The notes under the pieces: model-generated
What the model was told of the DNA's origin: nothing
The model's input: the letters and a program-made list of their open reading frames with translations, nothing else
Database searches by the model: none
Assembly: GCA_903925285.1 (NCBI GenBank)
Contig: CAIYET010000342.1
Span: 1 to 44,609, forward strand
Direction of reading: 5' to 3'
Source of the DNA: Candidatus Hydrogenedentota bacterium
GTDB taxonomy: Bacteria; Hydrogenedentota; Hydrogenedentia; Hydrogenedentales; SLHB01
DNA length: 44,609 nt
Shown here: positions 1-8,311 of the stretch, piece by piece
Numbering within the stretch: position 1 is the first letter of the stretch
How the letters are laid out: each line of letters begins with the position of its first letter
Made by a program: the position numbers and the translations under genes

Positions 1-54
1 AGGCTGTAGGCACAGCCTACAGCCTAAAGCCTACAGCCTAAAGCCTAAAGCCTA
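1..54. repeat. Heptamer array, unit GCCTAAA/GCCTACA, with a tight inverted start
   Basis: The window opens inside a short-period array. Positions 1-11 and 15-25 are perfect reverse complements around a 3-nt loop. The right side then runs on as 7-bp units GCCTACA or GCCTAAA to about position 54. The left arm is cut by the window edge. On the minus strand, the sense strand of the oxidoreductase gene that ends at 146, the unit reads TAGGCTT and so carries TAG in every frame. The same unit recurs at 42303-42333. Confidence 0.85.
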
Positions 55-145
55 TGGGTCTTGCAAGAGGCTCTCCTGTATTCTGAATTTCTACTGCCAT
101 TTCCAGGGCCAAGAAGCTTTCGTGCTGTCTCCACGCAATCGCTGC

Positions 146-1438
146 TTACACGACAATCTTCTGTTTCGCGTTGTCGAAACGCGCTACTTTTCCTTTGCGC
201 AGGGCGAGCGTGCCCATTTGCAGGGCGGTCTGCACGCGAAACGCGAGGTCCATCGGACTCCATGTGTTGACGTCGCGCGCGCGGGCGCAATCGACGAAGT
301 TCTTGAAATGCGCGGTTGCGTCCTCCGGCGTTTCGATCGAGAACCGTTGAGGCTTATTCTTTGAACCCTCTGCGGGGATGAAGACGATTTCCTTATCCTG
401 AACCGTCAGCGCGCCGTCCCAGCCGCGGACGACGGGGACGCGTCCCGGTGCGCCACGACCGCCCGTGGCCTGGTAATCGTTGCCTTGCGTACCGAGGATC
501 GCGACGGTAATTTTCTCGGGATAATCGATGAGCATGTTGAACGTGTCGGGAACCTCGCGTTCTTCGTAGCGGAACTTGCTGCCGGTCGCCACGGCCATCG
601 AAGGCATGCCGACGCCGAGCATAAATAGGACAGGCGTCAGGCTGTGCGGGAACAGGTCCGTCGACGGTCCGCCCGCGTAGTCCTCGTACATGCGCCAGCG
701 GAAGTACCGGCTCACATCGAACGGGCGTTTGGGCGCATCGCCGAGAAATGCCTTCCAGTCAAGATCGGGTCCGGGCTTCACGTTCGGGTCGTCGATGGGC
801 ATGCCGCGCTCGCCCCAATCGCCCACGCGGAAGTAGCCGCATTCGGCGTGGATCGGCTGGCCGATGAGACCGTCCTGGATGAGCTTGCGCATCTGCCGCC
901 ACGCGCTGTCCGACATGCCCTGCGCGCCGACCTGCATCACGCGGCCGGACTTCTTGACCTCCGCGGCAAGCTTCTTGGTCAGGTCGAACTGCCGCCAATG
1001 CGTGACGGGTTTCTCGCAATAGACGTCCTTGCCGGCACAAATCGCGTCGAGCGCCTGATAGCCGTGCAGGTGGTCTGGCGTCGCAATACAGACGAGGTCC
1101 ACGCGCGGATCGGCCAGCATTTCGCGATGATCCATATATGGTTTCGCGTTGTATTTCTTCGCCGCACGGTCGAGGCGTCCGCGATACGCGTCGCACACCG
1201 CCACGATCTCGACGCCCCCGCCATTGTCCTTCAGCCAATCCATGATCTGGAGGTGCGCGCCGCCACGTCCGCCGCAGCCGATCTGGCCTACGCCGAGGCG
1301 CTCGTTGGGACTCTTCGATGCCGCCAGCGCTACGCGCGGTGCAGCCGCCACAGTCCCCACTGCCAATGCCGCACCCGCCGCTTGTCCAATAAATTGCCGC
1401 CGCGACAATCCCCAGCGTTCCATTCCATCGTCCGACAT
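146..1438 (-). CDS. Gfo/Idh/MocA family oxidoreductase, TAT-exported
   Basis: Predicted NAD(P)-dependent sugar or cyclitol dehydrogenase of the Gfo/Idh/MocA family, 430 aa; the substrate cannot be named. The N-terminus has a twin-arginine signal (SRRQFIG followed by an Ala-rich stretch ending near ALAA). A Rossmann region follows (VGQIGCGGRGGAHL), then the family's CIATPDHLHG and EKPVTH motifs, the Lys of EKP being the usual catalytic lysine. TAT export fits a protein folded with its nucleotide before export. I chose ATG 1438 because GGGAGG lies 9 nt upstream; an in-frame TTG at 1447 would bury that site. It stands apart from the gene cluster upstream, separated by 329 bp. Function at family level is secure; the reaction is not. 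Confidence 0.93.
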   Translation of the reverse strand: MSDDGMERWGLSRRQFIGQAAGAALAVGTVAAAPRVALAASKSPNERLGVGQIGCGGRGGAHLQIMDWLKDNGGGVEIVAVCDAYRGRLDRAAKKYNAKPYMDHREMLADPRVDLVCIATPDHLHGYQALDAICAGKDVYCEKPVTHWRQFDLTKKLAAEVKKSGRVMQVGAQGMSDSAWRQMRKLIQDGLIGQPIHAECGYFRVGDWGERGMPIDDPNVKPGPDLDWKAFLGDAPKRPFDVSRYFRWRMYEDYAGGPSTDLFPHSLTPVLFMLGVGMPSMAVATGSKFRYEEREVPDTFNMLIDYPEKITVAILGTQGNDYQATGGRGAPGRVPVVRGWDGALTVQDKEIVFIPAEGSKNKPQRFSIETPEDATAHFKNFVDCARARDVNTWSPMDLAFRVQTALQMGTLALRKGKVARFDNAKQKIVV

Positions 1439-1767
1439 AACGACCAACCTCCCTCGGTTACACGATTCTCAGCACGGGCATCCCGCACGACCACTGTAGA
1501 TCGTCAAGCGCACCCGCCGCAAATGTTAGGTGCGTTTAATCGAGGGCTATCATCTTAAATTCGGCAGTAGGATCTCTTGGGATTTGTCGAAAGTGTGGAC
1601 GGAGTGGACTTTGTGGACGGAGTGGACGCAAATGGGACTCACCACCGGCGCGGAAGCCTTGCGCGCGGCGCGCTGAGTGAATCCTATTCTCGTCCACTAT
1701 GTCCACAAAGTCCACTATGTCCACACTTTCGATGAGCGTCCATGGACTCCAACTGCCTTTTTTAGGA
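1439..1767. other. 329-bp intergenic region
   Basis: This gap separates the DUF4015-type gene (stop at 1768) from the TAT oxidoreductase (start at 1438), both on the minus strand. Its main content is the large 9-bp-unit inverted repeat at 1588-1731. I see no convincing open reading frame, tRNA or strong promoter in the remainder. Confidence 0.6.
1588..1731. repeat. 41-bp inverted repeat built from 9-bp GTCCAC-type units
   Basis: Arms 1588-1628 and 1691-1731 are reverse complements over 41 bp with four mismatches, around a 62-bp loop. Each arm has four GTGGAC (or GTCCAC) cores at a 9-bp period, for example GTCCACTAT and GTCCACAAA. The mismatches fall at the same place in two units (CGG against CAT), so the units look homogenised within each arm. 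The loop contains a GCGCGC-rich stretch. The element lies 37 nt past the stop of the DUF4015-type gene. Confidence 0.85.
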
Positions 1768-2937
1768 TCATGGCTCCGCTTTGCGTTCGAGCGCCGTCTC
1801 GGAGTACTGGTTTCGGGCGTTCCAGAGCAGCCATTGATCGTAGCCCGCGTCGTACACCGCCTTGATCTGCTGGCGCACCTCATCGGCATCGTACGCGCGA
1901 TAGCGCCCCTTGCCGAGCCAACTCGCCGTAAAATCCTGCAAATAGGGGCGAATATTTGCATGGAACTTCGGCGTTGCCGCGATGCGCCGCTTCGCCTTGA
2001 CGAGCGAGTTGTACACGACCTTGTACGGTTCGAGGTCCGGCACGGCGTACCGTCCGCCATTGATCACCTGTCCCAGCGCGTAATGCGACGGATATACCAT
2101 CGGCGAGAGGTAGTCCATGTCGCCACCGATGCGTTCGAGGTACTGGCCGATGTCCTCGGTGTCTTCGCGGCTTTCGCAGATGATCCCGAAAACGTCTGCG
2201 GACAGTACGACATCCGGTAACTCACGCCGTGCATAGGCGAGGAATTCTCCGACAAGGTCGTATTTCGATTGGCCTCGCGTGTCGCCGAATTGCATGGCCT
2301 TCTTGGGGCCGTCGCTCGGAAACCGCACATAGTCGAACTGGATCTCGTCGAAACCTTTCGCAACGGCCTCGCGTGCCACGGCCATGAGATACTTCCACGA
2401 ATCGCGGGCGTACGGGTTGAGCCACGTCTTATGGTCCCGATCCTTCCACAGCTTCCCCTGGGTGTCGTGGATCGCCCATTCGGGTTGTTTCGACGACAGC
2501 ACGGGATCTTTGAAGCAGACGACTCGCCCGATCGCGCGTATCCCGTTTGCGTGGAGCGCGGGAATCACCTTGTCGGGATTGTATTTCCGCAGCCAAGCGC
2601 CTGCTTCGCGCACCGCCGACACGTCCGACGCGTACCCTACATAACCGTCCGAATCCTTGACGTCGATCGCGTATGCGTTGATCTCGGTCGTCTTCGCCAG
2701 CTCGATGTAATGCCGTAACCGGTCGCTGCCGCCGACGGTCCAGCCGGTCAGGTACAGTCCATGTACTTTGGCGTCGCCGACAGGCGCGCGCGACGGGTAG
2801 ACTCTCGCCGCCATTGCGCACAACGCGCCGCTCTGACGCGTGGCGAGGACCAACGGTCCCGGTAGATCGCCGCATCCCGCCGCGCAGAAAACGACGGCCG
2901 CCAACAGCGTGTGCACGGTCCATCGCGACGCATTCAC
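1768..2937 (-). CDS. Putative glycoside hydrolase, DUF4015-type, lipoprotein
   Basis: 389-aa exported protein resembling the DUF4015 putative glycoside hydrolase family (TIM-barrel, distant from alpha-amylase-like enzymes). After a hydrophobic signal ending in AAGCGD (candidate lipobox cysteine) come family-like blocks: HGLYLTGW, INAYAIDVKDSDGYVGY, IRAIGRVVCFKDP, TWLNPYARDSWKYL, GFDEIQFDYVRFPSDG and LSADVFG. The Asp and Glu in DVKD and FDEIQFDYVRFP are candidate active-site acids. I chose GTG 2937 because it forms a GTGA overlap with the stop of the upstream gene, implying translational coupling. A much longer in-frame reading to 3597 runs through the neighbour and is rejected. Substrate unknown. 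Confidence 0.85.
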   Translation of the reverse strand: MNASRWTVHTLLAAVVFCAAGCGDLPGPLVLATRQSGALCAMAARVYPSRAPVGDAKVHGLYLTGWTVGGSDRLRHYIELAKTTEINAYAIDVKDSDGYVGYASDVSAVREAGAWLRKYNPDKVIPALHANGIRAIGRVVCFKDPVLSSKQPEWAIHDTQGKLWKDRDHKTWLNPYARDSWKYLMAVAREAVAKGFDEIQFDYVRFPSDGPKKAMQFGDTRGQSKYDLVGEFLAYARRELPDVVLSADVFGIICESREDTEDIGQYLERIGGDMDYLSPMVYPSHYALGQVINGGRYAVPDLEPYKVVYNSLVKAKRRIAATPKFHANIRPYLQDFTASWLGKGRYRAYDADEVRQQIKAVYDAGYDQWLLWNARNQYSETALERKAEP

Positions 2938-5900
2938 GGCAACGCTACCGTGGCCGGATGTACGGCGACATCGAGCGGCCAATTCGAGTGCGTCATGACG
3001 CGCGGCTGTTCCACCGTAAACCGGAGCGGGCCGGTTGTCCCGGTTGGCGGCGTCATGCGCCACGCGATCTCGCCAAGTCCGCCTCGTAGCGGTTTGCCGG
3101 GTTTCTCGTTCAAGACCACAACGAGAAGATCGCCCGATTGCGTGGTTCGCGTTACGAGACGCTTGCGTGTTTCCGGAGCGCCGACGAGCGGTTGTTCTTC
3201 CCATGCGAACCCGTCCGAAGGCGTCGCCTTCAGCAACAGCAAGACTTGGTTCACGGTGACGTCCGCAGGCGCGTCCAGCCGGATTGAGATGGTCCCACAA
3301 TACGCGCCCTCTTTCTTCTCCGCCGTCGCAGGTCCTTTCAGCGTCAGCGTAACATGGCTGAGCGGACCGTAATGGAAACCAGTCGGCAGGGCGGCTTCGG
3401 CGCCGCCCGACGAACCGCGCACGCGCACGGGGACATCGCCGCCGGCGGGCGACGCGCAGGGCGGAACTTCGACGAGGGCATCCCTGCTGCGCAAGACGCG
3501 TACCTTGCGCGCTACGGTGTCGCCGAACCACACCGAGGCGCCCGGGGCGAAATTGCGGCCCGAAATCAGCGCCGGCACGCCGCCCTCCGCCGGGCATTGC
3601 GCCGGGCTTACGCCCGTCACGACCGGCGCGCCTTCCATCGGCAGCGGCGCGGGATCGACGCCGTCGAGAATCCCATTGCTGTTCGAGTCGGGATTGAGCG
3701 GACTCGTCTCGCCATCGTCCACGACGCCATTCAGATTCGTGTCTTCCATGCCGTCGTCCACGCCGTCGCCGTCCGTATCCGGATCGAGATAATCCGTTTC
3801 ACCGGGATCCACGAGGCCGTTGCCATTCTTATCCTCGATGTCATCCTGAATACCGTCCCCGTCCATATCCTGTTCGCCGGTATGCGTGCCGGCCTGCGCC
3901 AGCCAGCCAAACAGGTCTTCGGCGAAGCGCCGATGTTCGGCGTCGCTCAAGGACGCACCCAGCAGCGGCGTTGGCGCGGCGAGAATCGCGATGCGTCCGC
4001 GTCCGTAGGAACGCAGAACGAGCGCGGCCCGTTGCGGATTGCCCGCAACATGCACGGCAATCGCCAACGCATCGTCGGTATTCACGGCGCATCCGTCCGA
4101 CAGGCGTACATCGCGCCAATGACGCCCCACGCGCGTATCCCGCGTCGAGGTAAACGTGCCTTCGAGCAGCGTATGCGTGTCGACCTCGACCTGAACGGGA
4201 TCGAGCCATGCGGCCAACGCCTCGGGGTCCGCGTCGGGAAGGTAGCGTCCAATGAACAGCAACGAGCCACCGTGCATGACGTACTCGAGCAATGCCTGAC
4301 GCGTCACCGCGCCCCGTATCGCCGCCGCCGCCTCGAGCACGACCACCGTGAACGGATCGAGCGGTTCCGATACCGGCACGACTGCCTCGCGATGCGAGAA
4401 CACGTGCGGCGGCGCTGCCAGCAGTTCGCCCAAATCCCGCATCCCGCGCGGGTCGGACGCGTCGCGAAACGAGCCGCCTTTCGCCTCGTCTGGCCATATC
4501 CACAGGATGCGCCGCACTTCGGACCGCGCCAGCGGAAGAATCCGCAGGTCGATGTCGTGCGGTTGGGTCTGGTGAGCGGTCTCGACGGTCAGCATGTTCG
4601 AGGCGAGACTTCCCTGGGTATATTGGCCCGGATCTACGCCCATATACACCACATTCGGCGTGATTCCGCTTGTCGGATGGATCACCAGCCACGGCATCTC
4701 ATCGCGATTGAATGAGACATGCCATGGGCTGCCACGCGGCTCGTCTTGCCCCACGCGAAATGCCTTCACTTCCTGACCCGCCGCTTCGGCATGAAACAGA
4801 ATCTGGCCGGGTAGTTTCGACGGAACGCGATTCCCAACTACGGGCTGCGCGGTCTCCATCGCAATCACGTTCATAATCCAGCCGCTCTGCAACGCCATCG
4901 ACCGCACGGGCGCAGCCGTGTCCGGCTCTACCCGATGAACGGACCCGCCTTCGCCGATGAACAACCCGGTGTCGGCCCAGCATACCGTCATCAGTGGCTG
5001 ATCGTATACGTGCCGGATCTCGCCGCGCTCGTTCCCGCGCCATATCTCGAGCGTGCGGTCGACACCCACGGCCAAGCGTTCGCACGACGGTTCGACGGCG
5101 ATGCGAACGGGGTGCGTCACGTCCGTGAGCGCAATCTGCGCGTCTTTCGTAAAGCCATCGACGCCAAGCGTCACGCGGACCACATGTGCGAAACCCGATC
5201 CCTGCGTGCGCGTGGCGACCCAACAAGACGCCGTACCCACGGTAAGCAAAGGCCTGTCCGATGCCAGCGCGACGCCGGGAATCTCAACAGGAAGTCCCAC
5301 CTCGATGGGGCGAGCGGGACGAAATGCACGCGTCGCTCCCGACACAACGGGGGGGACGGTCGGGGGAGTCCAGGTACGCAGGGCGTGTAGCCATGACAAC
5401 GGCTCCCCGGACGGACGGTCCACCGCATGACCGGAAAGCAGCACGAATACGTTGGTCCCGTCGGCGTTCGCGGCAAGCCCAGTAGGCACGGCATCGAATA
5501 GACGCTCGTTTTCGAGAAGCACCTCTTCCCCGGACCCCTTCGCATCGGCCATGTCCGCAACTCGAAGGATAGCGCCGGATTTCGATGCCGGACGGCACAG
5601 CACGGCAACGAGGCTCGTACTGCCTAAACGGACTGCCGCGACAGGTGCGCCAGGCAACTCCCAGCGTGGCACACTTCGCTGCGTTTCGAGCGGCCACGCC
5701 TCGATGAATCCCGCGCCGACGGCGCCGATGCGGATGGCACAAGGCTCAGGCGCGTTGGTCAACGCAGCTACAAAACCGGTCTCGCCGGTCGGCGAAGCAT
5801 GCACGCTCGAAAGGCCGAACGTGGAAAGGTCGAGAAGCGATATGTAATCCCAGACCGGTTGCGAGGAAGCGCGTGCAGGGCCTGAAGACAGCACGACGCT

Positions 5901-6182
5901 CTGGCCTTCGCGCACGAACTGCGGCATGCTCAACAAGACCGCGCCCGGCAATATCTCGGCAGCCTCGACGCGACCGTCACGGGTCAAGTCGACGATTTGC
6001 ACATACGTTCGTCCAGCTTCGCGCGTAAGCGACAACGTCGTACTGACGGCCAAGACCCGTTGCGCATAGACAGACCAAGCGCCGAATACGCATGCGAACA
6101 GGACGACAAAGAGTCGGGCGATGAAGTTCCTCTCTCGACGTAAACTGATTTGACACATACATTGCATCGCGCGGGTTTTCAT
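2934..6182 (-). CDS. Secreted multidomain protein: propeller-like, TSP3-like, IPT/TIG
   Basis: 1082-aa secreted protein of unknown role. A signal peptide (about residues 1-42, ending SVYAQ) is followed by roughly 500 residues of repeated beta-strand blades that look like a propeller. Next is a region resembling a class-I glutamine-amidotransferase-like fold (about 555-765, with LEYVMHGGSLLFIG), then thrombospondin type-3-like calcium loops (about 771-841, DMDGDGIQDD, DPDTDGDGVDDGMED). An IPT/TIG domain follows (about 848-939) and a beta-rich tail resembling cohesin-type folds. ATG 6182 overlaps the upstream stop as ATGA, and the downstream gene overlaps as GTGA. The set suggests co-translation with two exported glycosidase-like proteins. 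The domain calls are by eye. Confidence 0.85.
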   Translation of the reverse strand: MKTRAMQCMCQISLRRERNFIARLFVVLFACVFGAWSVYAQRVLAVSTTLSLTREAGRTYVQIVDLTRDGRVEAAEILPGAVLLSMPQFVREGQSVVLSSGPARASSQPVWDYISLLDLSTFGLSSVHASPTGETGFVAALTNAPEPCAIRIGAVGAGFIEAWPLETQRSVPRWELPGAPVAAVRLGSTSLVAVLCRPASKSGAILRVADMADAKGSGEEVLLENERLFDAVPTGLAANADGTNVFVLLSGHAVDRPSGEPLSWLHALRTWTPPTVPPVVSGATRAFRPARPIEVGLPVEIPGVALASDRPLLTVGTASCWVATRTQGSGFAHVVRVTLGVDGFTKDAQIALTDVTHPVRIAVEPSCERLAVGVDRTLEIWRGNERGEIRHVYDQPLMTVCWADTGLFIGEGGSVHRVEPDTAAPVRSMALQSGWIMNVIAMETAQPVVGNRVPSKLPGQILFHAEAAGQEVKAFRVGQDEPRGSPWHVSFNRDEMPWLVIHPTSGITPNVVYMGVDPGQYTQGSLASNMLTVETAHQTQPHDIDLRILPLARSEVRRILWIWPDEAKGGSFRDASDPRGMRDLGELLAAPPHVFSHREAVVPVSEPLDPFTVVVLEAAAAIRGAVTRQALLEYVMHGGSLLFIGRYLPDADPEALAAWLDPVQVEVDTHTLLEGTFTSTRDTRVGRHWRDVRLSDGCAVNTDDALAIAVHVAGNPQRAALVLRSYGRGRIAILAAPTPLLGASLSDAEHRRFAEDLFGWLAQAGTHTGEQDMDGDGIQDDIEDKNGNGLVDPGETDYLDPDTDGDGVDDGMEDTNLNGVVDDGETSPLNPDSNSNGILDGVDPAPLPMEGAPVVTGVSPAQCPAEGGVPALISGRNFAPGASVWFGDTVARKVRVLRSRDALVEVPPCASPAGGDVPVRVRGSSGGAEAALPTGFHYGPLSHVTLTLKGPATAEKKEGAYCGTISIRLDAPADVTVNQVLLLLKATPSDGFAWEEQPLVGAPETRKRLVTRTTQSGDLLVVVLNEKPGKPLRGGLGEIAWRMTPPTGTTGPLRFTVEQPRVMTHSNWPLDVAVHPATVALP

Positions 6183-8272
6183 TCGATACGTCCGAACGTG
6201 CGCTCGGACGCGCGCCACAGTACGGGCGAGCCGGGCGATGAACGAAACCGCTTGCCGCCCGAGCGCACCTCGAAGGCATCTCCATCGACCTCGATATCGA
6301 AGGATATCCCGTGCAACCGCAATCCGCGCAAGGCGAGGCGATTGGCGAACGACGGCCGGTGCGGATTGAACGCGACGTCGCCATTCGTCCGCGCATCTAC
6401 TCCCAATATCCCGAAGATGACACACTGCGCGACAGTTGCCCCATCCAGGGTACATTGGAGCGGCGAATCTTTGCGGTAATCGACGGCATTGGCAACGAGC
6501 GAATCGCCCCAATACGGCATCCGTTCGCCCCACCATAGGATCCGGCGCAGGATATCGTCTGCTTCAAGCACGTGGCCCGACTTGTAAAGCCGCTCGGCGA
6601 TCTGCGGCGGGAAGCACGTGCATGCGCCGCCGCCGCCGTTGTCGATATCGACCTGATCGTAGGCAATATCCGTCTTGGACAAGCTGTGGACGCCGTATTC
6701 CGAAAGGAATTCGGTTTCATTCAAATGCGCCAGCAGCCCCGCCTCCTCGTTCGCGTCCAGCACACCGCTTCCGAAGAGTTTGAAAATCTGAATCGTGTAA
6801 CGCAGGTCCGCATGCCCTTGCCCGTCCTCGAACCGAAACCATCGCGCATCCGCGTCCCACAGGCGTTGTTTCAACAGCGTTTTAAGCGCCGCCGCGCGTT
6901 TCGTCAAGTCCGGCTGCGGCATTCCCGCCCAATCGCACAACGCGGAGGCCATGAGGTAATTCGCATAGCGACGCCCGTTCAGGTCAGGCATGACGTGGTT
7001 GTAAGGGTAACCGCGCCGCAATTCGAGATGGCTATTCGATGGACCATAGTCGATAAGTGCTACTGGTATCGATGCGTTGTCGAGCACGCGCGCGTGAAAT
7101 ACGGCCCACTCGAGAATCGTCTTACCATCCACATCCTCGCGCAAAAACGACGTATCGCCCGTGTTCTTGACGTAGTAATAAATGAGACCGATTATTTTTT
7201 CTTGATTGACCATGTACCACGGACCGAATGCCTCGCCCGTCGTCGGAATGAACGCGAAATGGCTGACAAGATCCGTGTGCAGGAATCGCTTGATGTGTTC
7301 GCGCGTCGCACTGGGATCGTACAACGGAAGGATTTCCCAGACCTCTCCGAAGTTCCACAGATAATTGCAGACGCAACCGCCCTTGACGCTTCCCGTACTG
7401 TAGTAGGGATTCAATACGACGTCCGGCAAGGTCCAGCGATTCATGAGCAGATGTACCATCGATCGATTGTAGAAGGCCGTCAACGCCGCGTTGTCCGACT
7501 CGAACGTCGGCAGCTTCTCGAACAAATCGCGGACACGTTCATCGAGTGCGGCGCGGGCTTTGCGAAGCACACGGCTCGGTTTCGAAACGATGCGCTCGCA
7601 CGCAGCAACGGCCTCGTCGATCTTCCCGATAGCGAAGCCGAGATAGACGGTCTGCCGCGCGCCAGGCTCCAACGTAACCGTTGCAACGCCACGCCCATTC
7701 GCAGAGTCCCACACGGCGTCGGCGCGCACAATAACCGCTTGCGCGCCCTGCTCGAGCCGGAGTTCCGGGCCAAGGGCCGTCATCGCGACGGCCGTCTTGC
7801 TCGATGTGCGCGCGAATTCCCACATGGGCGTCTCGTCGAGCGTGCCACGTACGGTCCATGCAAGCGAAACGGTTTTCGGTGTTGCACCGCGATTCGACAG
7901 CGTCAGCGCAATAAGACCCGCGCGCGCATCCGGAATCAGCAGCGCCACCGAGGCCACATCGAGGTCGCCCTTCGTCGCGGCGCATTCGACTTCGCCGTAT
8001 CGCCACGTGTAGCGTTCCGTCGGCCATGCCTCGCCATCGATAGCAGTCTCGATCGCAAAATCGGAACTCACCCATGGCGGCGACCAAATCCCCTGCACCC
8101 CGCCCACGTGACGATAAGGAATTCCAACTGAAAGCATGCCCTGCGCCAACCCGAAATGCTCTTCCTCCATGATGTTCTTCTCACCCGGCAATGCAAAACG
8201 GTCTTCGCACAGCCCCGCGTGGGCCGCCAAGGAAAGCCCCCATGCACATACAAGCAACGCGCCTGCATCCAT
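6179..8272 (-). CDS. Six-hairpin glycosidase-like secreted protein
   Basis: 697-aa exported protein with an N-terminal beta-sandwich-like half (to about residue 230) and a C-terminal half that looks like an (alpha/alpha)6 barrel as in glycogen-debranching, GH63 or MGH1-like enzymes. Landmarks are CNYLWNFGEVWEILPLYDP, YYYVKNTGDTSFL, LIDYGPSNSHLEL and a late GGGGACTCFPPQ segment. I prefer ATG 8272: it gives a clean signal peptide (MDAGALLVCAWGLSLAAHA) and has AGAGGG upstream. A GTG at 8305 would add 11 polar residues. The stop overlaps the next start as ATGA. The gene begins 39 nt after dxs. The GH family and substrate cannot be fixed by eye. Confidence 0.83.
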   Translation of the reverse strand: MDAGALLVCAWGLSLAAHAGLCEDRFALPGEKNIMEEEHFGLAQGMLSVGIPYRHVGGVQGIWSPPWVSSDFAIETAIDGEAWPTERYTWRYGEVECAATKGDLDVASVALLIPDARAGLIALTLSNRGATPKTVSLAWTVRGTLDETPMWEFARTSSKTAVAMTALGPELRLEQGAQAVIVRADAVWDSANGRGVATVTLEPGARQTVYLGFAIGKIDEAVAACERIVSKPSRVLRKARAALDERVRDLFEKLPTFESDNAALTAFYNRSMVHLLMNRWTLPDVVLNPYYSTGSVKGGCVCNYLWNFGEVWEILPLYDPSATREHIKRFLHTDLVSHFAFIPTTGEAFGPWYMVNQEKIIGLIYYYVKNTGDTSFLREDVDGKTILEWAVFHARVLDNASIPVALIDYGPSNSHLELRRGYPYNHVMPDLNGRRYANYLMASALCDWAGMPQPDLTKRAAALKTLLKQRLWDADARWFRFEDGQGHADLRYTIQIFKLFGSGVLDANEEAGLLAHLNETEFLSEYGVHSLSKTDIAYDQVDIDNGGGGACTCFPPQIAERLYKSGHVLEADDILRRILWWGERMPYWGDSLVANAVDYRKDSPLQCTLDGATVAQCVIFGILGVDARTNGDVAFNPHRPSFANRLALRGLRLHGISFDIEVDGDAFEVRSGGKRFRSSPGSPVLWRASERTFGRIE

Positions 8273-8311
8273 ACCACCCGTCCCTCTTCGTCCGCGTCCG
8301 TCCACTCGGCG

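Noticed and set aside
1768..3597. Extending the DUF4015-type protein to 609 aa
   Set aside because: The extra part overlaps the 1082-aa gene; the GTGA overlap and lipoprotein signal set the start at 2937.
2934..6536. Extending the 1082-aa protein to 1200 aa
   Set aside because: The extra N-terminus lies in the six-hairpin gene and would hide the signal peptide; the ATGA overlap at 6179-6182 marks the start.
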